In this document: positions 36,782 to 44,242 of the stretch, piece by piece
Numbering within the stretch: position 1 is the stretch's first letter
Layout of the letters: every line of letters begins with the position of its first letter
Assembly: GCA_902632125.1 (NCBI GenBank)
Contig: CACPBQ010000004.1
Span: forward strand, 1 to 64,000
Source: Paracoccaceae bacterium
GTDB lineage: Bacteria > Pseudomonadota > Alphaproteobacteria > Rhodobacterales > Rhodobacteraceae
DNA length: 64,000 bases
Direction: 5' to 3'
Program-made: the position numbers and the translations under genes
Notes under the pieces: generated by a model
What the model was told of the DNA's origin: nothing
Seen by the model: only the letters and a program-made list of their open reading frames with translations
Databases searched by the model: none

Positions 36782-37852
36782 ATGGCCCATTCGCTATTAA
36801 CGACCGTAATCGGATCATTCCCTAAACCAGAATATCTCCCAATTGAGGACTGGTTTGATGGTGCCAGAAATTATGGAGGAATGAATACCCAGCGCGTAAC
36901 AAAAGAATTTACTGACTACATCGAAAAAAAATATGATGACGATGAGCACTTATTTGTCAGAGCTGCAAAAGAAGTTATTAATTTGCAGATAGAAGCAGGG
37001 ATAGATATTCCAACTGATGGAGAAGTTAGAAGAGAAAACTATATCCACTATCACTGCAGATATTTAGAAGGATTTGATTTTAAGGATTTGGAGCATCGTA
37101 TTTTAAGAGATGGCGCATATGAAACAAATCTTCCAGCAATTCGTAATAAAATCAAACATAATGGTCCAAGCTACTCCGTTCATGACTTTAAAAGTAGCCA
37201 GAGCGTATCTTCAGCTCCAGTTAAATTTACACTTCCGGGACCACTTACGATTATGGACACAACGGCAGATTGTTTCTATGACGACAGACCAAAACTCAAT
37301 CGTGATTTAGCTGAAACAGTAAATAAGGAAATTTTATCATTAGTTGACGCTGGATGTAAATTTATACAAGTAGATGAACCACTTTTTGCTCGCCAAGTTG
37401 AAGATGCATCCGCCTTTGGCATGGAAGGTATAGAGCGTTGCTTCCACGGCGTCCCAAAAGATGTAACAAAAATTATTCATATGTGTTGTGGTTATCCTGA
37501 TCACATAGACAATGATGACTACAAAAAAGCTGATCCAGAAAGTTATCACCTTCTTGCCAAAGAGGTAGATGAGTTAAACATTGACCAAGTATCAATTGAG
37601 GACGCTCATTGCCAAAATGATCTCAATCTATTGGAAAAGTTTATGAAAAAATCAGTCATCTTTGGAGCAGTTACAATCGCTTCAAGCCGAATTGAAACAG
37701 AGGATGAAATTATAAACAGAATTAATTCGGCACTTAATCATATCGATAGAAATAGACTAGTCATTGCTCCTGATTGTGGTCTCGGATTACTAACCCCAGA
37801 TTTAGCAGTGGCAAAATTAAGCGTGATGTGCTCAGCGGTTAAAAAAATTTAA
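36782..37852 (+). CDS. Core-MetE-type methyltransferase (MetE C-terminal domain only)
   Basis: A 356-residue protein matching only the catalytic C-terminal barrel of cobalamin-independent methionine synthase (full MetE is about 750). The zinc ligands are all recognisable: His233 and Cys235 in IIHMCC, Glu273 in VSIEDAH, Cys332 in APDCGLG. TTVIGSFPKP, IPTDGEVRRENYIHYHCRYLEGF and QVDEPLFA are family blocks. Without the N-terminal domain the methyl donor is unlikely to be polyglutamyl methyl-folate bound in the usual way. It starts a short operon with two TIM-barrel isomerases after a 99-base gap. Methyl transfer to or from a thiol is a safe general call; substrates are open. Confidence 0.8.
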   Translation: MAHSLLTTVIGSFPKPEYLPIEDWFDGARNYGGMNTQRVTKEFTDYIEKKYDDDEHLFVRAAKEVINLQIEAGIDIPTDGEVRRENYIHYHCRYLEGFDFKDLEHRILRDGAYETNLPAIRNKIKHNGPSYSVHDFKSSQSVSSAPVKFTLPGPLTIMDTTADCFYDDRPKLNRDLAETVNKEILSLVDAGCKFIQVDEPLFARQVEDASAFGMEGIERCFHGVPKDVTKIIHMCCGYPDHIDNDDYKKADPESYHLLAKEVDELNIDQVSIEDAHCQNDLNLLEKFMKKSVIFGAVTIASSRIETEDEIINRINSALNHIDRNRLVIAPDCGLGLLTPDLAVAKLSVMCSAVKKI

Positions 37853-37951
37853 AAATTAGCATTCACAAAGTAACCCAATAAATATTTAAATTTCATTTGG
37901 TGCTTACAAATAGTTGGGTTTAATTTATCGCAACAGATCCGGAGTAAAGGC

Positions 37952-38911
37952 ATGGCAACAAAAAATTCTATACTTCTAGGAACGCTTGGAAAATATTCTG
38001 ACCGGTTTCATACTTACCAACCCGAAAAGAGCTTTAGTGAACGCTTGGAAGTTGCAAAGTCCATTCCCAGAACTGATGGTGTCGAGCCCGTTTATCCGCA
38101 AGATTTAGGACACAATGGGGAGCATGTACAAATTTTGAAAGATAGTGGCCACGAGGTTTCTGCTATTAATGTAAATTTAAAAGGCGAAGATATTTTTAAG
38201 TCTGGTTCATTCACAAATCCCGACGCATCCATTAGAAAAAAATCGGTAGACTATATGAAAAAGGCAATTGATATCTCGACTGAATTTGACGCAAATATGA
38301 TTTCAGTTTGTCCATTAATCGATGGAAGTGATCATCCATTCCACGTCGATCATATGAAACAATGGCACTGGGCCATCGAAGCATTTCAAGAAGTGTCAAA
38401 CTATAATAGTGATGTGAAAATTTCTATTGAGTACAAGGCCTACGAAGTGCGAAATAGAATTATTTTGCCATCAATGGGCAAAACACTGCACTTTTGTGAC
38501 CGAGTAGGATCAAAAAATCTTGGTGTAACGATGGATTTGGGTCACGCATTAATTGAGCAGGAAAGCCCAGCCGCAGAAATGGCGGCTGCACATGATGCAG
38601 GACGTCTTTTCTATATTCACTTTAATGACAACAACCGACAGGCCGATTGGGACATGCCCGTTGGATCTGTAAATCTATGGGAAACGCTAGAAGCAATATA
38701 TTTTATGGATAAAATTGGCTATAATGGCTGGATTGCATATGATGTCTTCACAAGAGCAGGAAAAGGAAGCGACGCAATATCGCATACTTTTGAGAGCATG
38801 GAGGATCTAAGGTCTCTGATTGCAAAAATTGGAGATACAAAAATTCAAGAACTCTCGGAAAGTGGCGATAGCGCATATGTTGCAAAAGAACTCATTAAGA
38901 ATTTGTTATGA
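37952..38911 (+). CDS. Sugar-phosphate isomerase/epimerase-like TIM barrel (1)
   Basis: A 319-residue AP-endonuclease-2-type TIM barrel protein. Metal-binding style segments are KISIEYKAYEVRNR (Glu), TMDLGHALIE (Asp/His), FYIHFNDNNRQADWD (His/Asp) and GWIAYDVFTRAGKG. This fold covers xylose-isomerase-like, hydroxypyruvate-isomerase-like and ketose epimerase enzymes. A GGAG site precedes the ATG. The stop overlaps the second barrel gene by 4 bases, so the two are surely co-translated and may act on consecutive intermediates. Confidence 0.75.
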   Translation: MATKNSILLGTLGKYSDRFHTYQPEKSFSERLEVAKSIPRTDGVEPVYPQDLGHNGEHVQILKDSGHEVSAINVNLKGEDIFKSGSFTNPDASIRKKSVDYMKKAIDISTEFDANMISVCPLIDGSDHPFHVDHMKQWHWAIEAFQEVSNYNSDVKISIEYKAYEVRNRIILPSMGKTLHFCDRVGSKNLGVTMDLGHALIEQESPAAEMAAAHDAGRLFYIHFNDNNRQADWDMPVGSVNLWETLEAIYFMDKIGYNGWIAYDVFTRAGKGSDAISHTFESMEDLRSLIAKIGDTKIQELSESGDSAYVAKELIKNLL

Positions 38912-39729
38912 AGCTTGGGCTGGGATCATATTCTTACCGTTGGTCAATCGGCCATAAAGATCGAGTACCGGAAAGACCTTTAAACTGCTTGGAATTGCTA
39001 GAGATAACATCCCAATTGGACTTGGATGTTTTGCAGATTGCAGATAATATCCCCATCCATACTATAGCAAGCGAAACTCTTAAAGACCTTTCTAAGTCAG
39101 CAAATAACTTAGGTATTAATCTCGAAATAGGATTGCAATCTTTTTCACCAGAAACCACTAAGGAATATTTACAAATTGCTGAACGCCTAAACGCAAGAAT
39201 ATTAAGAATAGCCTTAGACGGCAATGACGTTCAGACTTCAGATGATGACATCGCGAAAGAATTTAAAAAAATTCTTCCAATAGCAGAGAAAATACAATGT
39301 AAAATCGCCATAGAAAATCATTTTGCTTTCCCCTCAAGTAGAATGGCAAACATAATCAAACTTGTTGATCATGAATATCTTGGAGCATGCTTAGATGTCG
39401 CTAATTCTATCTGTGCTGGGGAATGGCCAGATGAAACGATAGACTGCCTGGCAGAGCATACCATCAACTTACACATTAAAGACTATCAGTTTAAGTTAGA
39501 TCCATATGGTGTAGGTTTTTGCATCGAAGGCGCGCCCATGGGTGGCGGCCTCACAAATATACAAAGTCTTTTATCAAAGTTTATAGATACGGAAATTAGC
39601 GCCATTTATGAACACTGGTTGCCGTGGCCGGGAAACTTTGAGGATGCAAAAAAGAATGAAGACAAATGGACGACTGACAGCATATTTTATTTAAAAAGCC
39701 TAACTTCTGAATTAATCCAAAATCAATAA
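38908..39729 (+). CDS. Sugar-phosphate isomerase/epimerase-like TIM barrel (2)
   Basis: A 273-residue barrel of the same superfamily as its neighbour but not a close copy. IAIENHFAFPS supplies a metal Glu, LGACLDVANSICAGEWPD an Asp, and NLHIKDYQFKLDPYGVGFCIEGAPMGGG the His/Asp and glycine-rich loop usual near the active site. The final segment IYEHWLPWPGN holds another Glu. Substrate not identifiable. Confidence 0.75.
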   Translation: MKLGLGSYSYRWSIGHKDRVPERPLNCLELLEITSQLDLDVLQIADNIPIHTIASETLKDLSKSANNLGINLEIGLQSFSPETTKEYLQIAERLNARILRIALDGNDVQTSDDDIAKEFKKILPIAEKIQCKIAIENHFAFPSSRMANIIKLVDHEYLGACLDVANSICAGEWPDETIDCLAEHTINLHIKDYQFKLDPYGVGFCIEGAPMGGGLTNIQSLLSKFIDTEISAIYEHWLPWPGNFEDAKKNEDKWTTDSIFYLKSLTSELIQNQ

Positions 39730-39743
39730 TCTGAGGAGCCCAT

Positions 39744-40157
39744 ATGTCATATACAGGTAGATGTTACTGCGGTGATTTAAAATATGAATTCGATGAACCA
39801 ATACACTCTCAACTTTTATGTTATTGCAGAGAATGCAGGTATTTATCCGGAGGAGAGGCCAACGCCTCCATCGTGATATCTGAAAACAGTTTTCGCTTCA
39901 CACAAGGTACGCCAAAAACTTTTAAGCGCGGCGATTTAGAAAAGCCGCGTATACGTTTTTTTTGTGTTAATTGTGGCACTCATATTTGCGTTAAAAGCCC
40001 TCCTCGTCCAGGAATGTTAGTCTTGAAAGTTGGAACATTGGACGATCACTCATGGTTTAGTCCACAATCGGCAATTTATTGTATTGATAAACAGTCCTAT
40101 CAACACGTTCCAAACGGAATACCTAGTTTTGAGCGAGCGCCTGAGGCAAAGCCCTAG
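39744..40157 (+). CDS. GFA-family zinc protein
   Basis: A 137-residue protein of the glutathione-dependent formaldehyde-activating/CENP-V fold. The zinc-binding cysteines are in GRCYCGDLKY, CYCRECRYLSGG and FFCVNCGTHIC. Most members bind zinc and a small thiol adduct but the true substrate is usually not formaldehyde-glutathione. A strong GAGGAG site lies before the start. It is followed 1 base later by the MFS gene, so it is in the same operon. Confidence 0.8.
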   Translation: MSYTGRCYCGDLKYEFDEPIHSQLLCYCRECRYLSGGEANASIVISENSFRFTQGTPKTFKRGDLEKPRIRFFCVNCGTHICVKSPPRPGMLVLKVGTLDDHSWFSPQSAIYCIDKQSYQHVPNGIPSFERAPEAKP

Positions 40158-40158
40158 A

Positions 40159-41367
40159 ATGGACACCCAGAGCTCAATATTTCAACCAAAAAGTGTCAGT
40201 GACATATACATAAATATAAGTCATTTCTTAGATCATTTTATGATGCTGATATTCGCCAAAGCAGCATATGATGCTGGAAAATACTTTGGGTTTACTTACG
40301 ATGAAATAATCGTCTACGGCGCTGCTGGATTTTTATTTTTTGGGGCTTTTGCACCACTGGCAGCTCATTTATCTGACAAAATCTCAAGATCATTTTTAAT
40401 GATTGTCTACCATTTTGGAATTGGAATTTCTTCGATACTAGCTGCCCTTTCAGCAAATATTTGGTTCTTTGCATTAAGCCTGTCTTTAATTGGCATCTTT
40501 GCTGCAATTTACCACCCAGTTGGCGTTGCAATGCTTTTAGCAAAAAACAAAAATAACGGTCTTCGAATTGGGATAAATGGCGTTTTTGGCAACATGGGCG
40601 TTGCAGCAGCTCCACTGATTACGGGTTTTATACTGTTTTATGGCAACTGGAGACTGTGTTTTTTATTACCAGGCGTTTTCTGCATCTTATACGGACTTAA
40701 GTTTTTATATGCGTTAAAGATGGAGCGGGGCTGTAAAACAGCTACCAAAGAAAACTTGGATCAGCCCTTCGCTAAAAACTGGCTGAGAGCGTTAAGTTCA
40801 ATCGGCTTATCAACTTTGAGCGCTGGATTTATTTTTGGAGCAATGACTTTTATTATTCCAAGATATTTTGAAACTTCTCTGTCAAGTATTTCAACATCAG
40901 TGGCTATTACAGGTTTACTTGCTGGGGTTGTATACGCAATTGCGTCATTTTCACAAATTATTGTAGGTAAAATGACTGATAAATTTTCACCAAAACTAAT
41001 CCTACTAGTAATTTCTGTTGGGCAGATTTTATTTATTTATTCCTCATCTATCTTTGAAAATTGGTCGCTATTTTTTATGTCACTTTTTGCGATGGCGTTT
41101 GTATTCGGGCAGGTACCCATTAATGATATTATTTTATCTCGATACGTTCCCGACAGAAAACGCGCAAAAATTTTAAGTATTAAGTATGTCCTCAATCTTT
41201 CTGCTGGTGCTAGCGTGTTGCCAATCTGTAGCCTTATGATGCAGAATGGTTTTGAGATGAGGCAAATATTTGCCTTGATGAGTTTTTTTGCAGTTTTTAT
41301 TTTGTTAGCTGCAATGCTCTTACCCAATCAGGTCACATCTGAAAGATTAGATCTAACCACTAGCTGA
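40159..41367 (+). CDS. MFS transporter
   Basis: A 402-residue major facilitator protein with about 12 hydrophobic helices. LAAHLSDKISRSFLMIVYHFG contains the loop 2-3 motif (G/A-x-L-S-D-x-x-x-R), and IVGKMTDKFSPKLIL its copy in the second half. I take the ATG at 40159, immediately after the GFA stop, since the longer frame from 40030 overlaps the GFA gene in another frame. Substrate unknown; it ends the operon, 1 base from the convergent deacetylase gene. Confidence 0.8.
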   Translation: MDTQSSIFQPKSVSDIYINISHFLDHFMMLIFAKAAYDAGKYFGFTYDEIIVYGAAGFLFFGAFAPLAAHLSDKISRSFLMIVYHFGIGISSILAALSANIWFFALSLSLIGIFAAIYHPVGVAMLLAKNKNNGLRIGINGVFGNMGVAAAPLITGFILFYGNWRLCFLLPGVFCILYGLKFLYALKMERGCKTATKENLDQPFAKNWLRALSSIGLSTLSAGFIFGAMTFIIPRYFETSLSSISTSVAITGLLAGVVYAIASFSQIIVGKMTDKFSPKLILLVISVGQILFIYSSSIFENWSLFFMSLFAMAFVFGQVPINDIILSRYVPDRKRAKILSIKYVLNLSAGASVLPICSLMMQNGFEMRQIFALMSFFAVFILLAAMLLPNQVTSERLDLTTS

Positions 41368-41368
41368 T

Positions 41369-42484
41369 CTAATTAACATTATATCTGTGTAGTATTAAAA
41401 CTTGTTCTACTAGATTGCGAACCTCCATTCTTAACTTACCTTCCAGTGGAATATCTCGAACAGAAGTCAGGAGACTTTCTTTTGGCATTGTTTGCCTTTG
41501 CCATGATAATGACTTCAAAATCTCAATAGCTTCACTGGGTAAACTTTCAGGGATCGGCCGTCCACTCATCAAAGCCCAGAAGCATGTCCACAATCGAGAA
41601 ACTGTCCAGGGATTATATCCGCCACCGCCTGTCAGAATTACTCGGTGGGAAAGTCCCAAAAGTACACCCAGTACTGTGTACAAAACTTGGTTAGAAAGGG
41701 ATAGCCGTGACATCGGATCATCTTTCAGTGCATCTGCACCACCTTGAATGATTAATGCTTCTGGCTGGAACCTTTCAACCAGAGGAAATACTAATTTCTC
41801 AAACACAAATAAATATTCTGTATCGTTGCATCCGCTTGGAAGCGGTATATTAAGAAATCTATCGACTAGGTTTTCTTTTAAACTTCCAGTAAAGGGCCAT
41901 CTTTTTTCTTCGTGAGCCGAAACAATAAATAGATCCTCGTCTTCTGGAAATGCAGCTGTTACGCCATCGCAATGATGCGCATCTAAATCGATGTAAGCCA
42001 CTCTTTGTATTCCAAGCTCACGAAGGCGGTGAATTGCAAAAGCCAAATCATTTAAAAAACAAAAGCCATTTGCATAGCCTGCCATTCCGTGGTGCAATCC
42101 ACCACCTAATGAATAGGCACGGCCTCCATCAGCAACTAGATCAGCCGCCAATAATGAACTTCCCACAGAAGTCGCAGGTCTCTTAAACATCTCAGGGAAA
42201 ACTGGGTTTGATATTGACCCAATGTTAAAGGACTGAGCATCTTTATCAGAAATTTTTTGAGTTAATTCAGTTTTTTTTAAAACGGAAATATATTCCGGAG
42301 TGTGAAAGCTCTGAAGCAACTCAGACTTAGCACAGGGTCCGGTCTTATATTCTTCTTTATCGCAGATACCAATAGATCTTATTAAATCCAAAACTGCAGA
42401 TACCCGCGGAATAGAAAGCGGATGCTTCCCTCCAAATTGAGAGTTACGGTAAATTTCTGAACCTATGAGAACTGCTTTTGACAA
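41369..42484 (-). CDS. Histone-deacetylase-fold amidohydrolase (AcuC-like)
   Basis: A 371-residue class I HDAC-fold enzyme. The zinc ligands are Asp168 and His170 in AYIDLDAHHCDGV and Asp251 in IIQGGADAL; the catalytic His pair is HH at 131-132 in GGGLHHGMA. LTGGGGYNPW near the C-terminus supplies the transition-state region. Bacterial members deacetylate proteins such as acetyl-CoA synthetase (AcuC) or acetylpolyamines. With a polyamine uptake operon 5 kb away the second role is possible, but not shown. Confidence 0.85.
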   Translation of the reverse strand: MSKAVLIGSEIYRNSQFGGKHPLSIPRVSAVLDLIRSIGICDKEEYKTGPCAKSELLQSFHTPEYISVLKKTELTQKISDKDAQSFNIGSISNPVFPEMFKRPATSVGSSLLAADLVADGGRAYSLGGGLHHGMAGYANGFCFLNDLAFAIHRLRELGIQRVAYIDLDAHHCDGVTAAFPEDEDLFIVSAHEEKRWPFTGSLKENLVDRFLNIPLPSGCNDTEYLFVFEKLVFPLVERFQPEALIIQGGADALKDDPMSRLSLSNQVLYTVLGVLLGLSHRVILTGGGGYNPWTVSRLWTCFWALMSGRPIPESLPSEAIEILKSLSWQRQTMPKESLLTSVRDIPLEGKLRMEVRNLVEQVLILHRYNVN

Positions 42485-42531
42485 ATTTAATACTTCAAAT
42501 GACTCAATATTTTAGATTTAGAGGCCCATGG

Positions 42532-43197
42532 TCATTTTTCAAAAATAGTCTTCATTAAATACATATAAGCCACAATTACTGGACCTATCATAATTGCAAA
42601 GACCAGTGTGCCTACACCAGCTGTTCCCCCCAAAGACCACCCTATAATTACGACCGAAATTTCTAGTACGTTCCTTACGTAGGCCATCGGAATTTTAGTT
42701 TTTTTACTGATGCCAGTCATAAGCCCATCGCGCGGCCCCGGACCAAGGTTGGCGATAAGATAGATACTTCCCCCTATTCCTATAACCAAAATTCCCAAAA
42801 AGACTTGAAGAATTTTAAGGGAAATATCTGTTTGATAGGGTATGTATGGCAAAGTCATTTCGATAATTGCTGCCACGACAAAGAAGTTTATAAAAGTTCC
42901 GATACCTGGTTTTTCTTTAAGTGGTATCCAAAAAATTAAAACACCAAAACTTACAACTATAATGGACAGGCCTATTCCTATTTCAAATTCAATTGCTAAA
43001 CCTTGGGCCAAAACCATCCATGGGCTAACACCAAAATTTGAGCCAAATAATATCGCGTGACCAAAACCAAAAATCGATAAGCCAATAAATAGGAATAGAA
43101 CCGATAGTAAAGGTGGCTGAATTGATAACGGTGTTGGAGCACTCCAAAATAAACTTGGAACACTTGTTAATGAAAATATTTTTGAGGTGGATTTCAC
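42532..43197 (-). CDS. YczE/YitT-family membrane protein
   Basis: A 221-residue protein with five or six hydrophobic helices. LFGSNFGVSPWMVLAQGLA and LGPGPRDGLMTGISKKTKIP are the two half-repeats typical of YczE/YyaS/YitT proteins, whose molecular function is unknown. It lies 47 bases from the deacetylase gene on the same strand. Divergent from the aquaporin gene across a 192-base spacer. Confidence 0.7.
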   Translation of the reverse strand: MKSTSKIFSLTSVPSLFWSAPTPLSIQPPLLSVLFLFIGLSIFGFGHAILFGSNFGVSPWMVLAQGLAIEFEIGIGLSIIVVSFGVLIFWIPLKEKPGIGTFINFFVVAAIIEMTLPYIPYQTDISLKILQVFLGILVIGIGGSIYLIANLGPGPRDGLMTGISKKTKIPMAYVRNVLEISVVIIGWSLGGTAGVGTLVFAIMIGPVIVAYMYLMKTIFEK

Positions 43198-43389
43198 CTC
43201 AGCAAAATAGAAATCTTTATAAACATTTGCAATATTGAATATTTCTAAAGATTCCGATTATTGACAGGTAAGCTTTTTGATAATTTACATTAACCAATTT
43301 TCCTGAAGCAAATATTTTGGTTGAAATAGTTGCAATAAAACATCTTTTATTTTTAGATTGGTAAAGAATTAAATGATTGGAGCAAGATC

Positions 43390-44019
43390 TTGGGAAAATA
43401 CTTAACAGAATTTATAGGAACTTTCTTTTTGGTGCTAACAATTACCCTTTGCGTGATTACTAAGCAACCAATGGCGCCTTTAGCAATTGGAGGCACACTC
43501 GCTGTAATGGTTTTCATGGGAGGACACATTTCAGGTGGGCATTACAATCCCGCAGTATCGGTAGCAGCATTGTTAAGAGGAGCACTTCCCGCGTCAGAAA
43601 TTATTCCTTATCTAGTTGCTCAAACGCTTGGAGGCTCAATAGGCGCTCTTGTTGGGAATTTCATAGCAGGAGGTTCGGTCCCTATTGCTCCCAATCCCGA
43701 TGTTCCTCTACTTTCATCTATTTTAGTTGAATTTTTGTTTACCTTTGCGCTTGCTCTTACAGTTTTAAATGTCGCTACCGCAAAGGGTACTGAGAATAAC
43801 TCATTTTATGGTCTAGCGATCGGTTTCATGGTAATGTGTGGAGCATTCGCTGGTGGTGGTATTTCAGGTGGAGCATTTAATCCGGCAGTTGGCGTCGGTC
43901 TCTCTATTGGTGCACTCATTGAAGGTACCGGCGGTAATTGGATACTACTCTATATAATTGTTCCACTTGCTGGTGGAGTTTTTGCATCTTATGCTTTCAA
44001 GTTGCAAGGGAACGAGTAG
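43390..44019 (+). CDS. aqpZ: Aquaporin (MIP family)
   Basis: A 209-residue channel with six helices and both NPA boxes: NPA at 53-55 (GGHYNPAVSVA) and at 164-166 (GGAFNPAVGVG). The short loops and lack of a long GlpF-like insertion favour a water channel, although the Ar/R filter cannot be fully judged. The start appears to be TTG at 43390, with a TTGGAG ribosome site about 9 bases upstream; the nearby ATG at 43373 is out of frame. Confidence 0.85.
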   Translation: MGKYLTEFIGTFFLVLTITLCVITKQPMAPLAIGGTLAVMVFMGGHISGGHYNPAVSVAALLRGALPASEIIPYLVAQTLGGSIGALVGNFIAGGSVPIAPNPDVPLLSSILVEFLFTFALALTVLNVATAKGTENNSFYGLAIGFMVMCGAFAGGGISGGAFNPAVGVGLSIGALIEGTGGNWILLYIIVPLAGGVFASYAFKLQGNE

Positions 44020-44199
44020 TAAATGAACAATATAAATAGTTGGATTCCTAAAAACTAATTTGTTTATAATTTAGAAGACTAATATCTAACTTTTTTGAAA
44101 TTTTCTGATTGCACGAATTTATCCGGCTTTTTACATGCTGTCTTTGGGTCTACGGTCAATGAGCCAGATATAAATTAATTATGAAGTTGAAAAGTTTAA

Positions 44200-44225
44200 T
44201 TAGCAGCGGAAGTTTCCGCTGCTAA
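44200..44225 (-). terminator. Terminator of the 797-residue secreted protein gene
   Basis: A perfect inverted repeat with 12-base arms (44200-44211 and 44214-44225, TTAGCAGCGGAA and its complement) lies 18 bases after the stop of the minus-strand gene. On that strand it is followed by TTAAACTTTT. It may also work for transcripts coming from the aquaporin side. Confidence 0.8.
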
Positions 44226-44242
44226 ATTATTTAATTAATCAA

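Noticed and set aside
37871-37920. Inverted repeat AACCCAA/TTGGGTT between core-MetE and the first TIM barrel gene
   Set aside because: Arms are only 7 bases with a 35-base loop and no good T-run; too weak to call a terminator.
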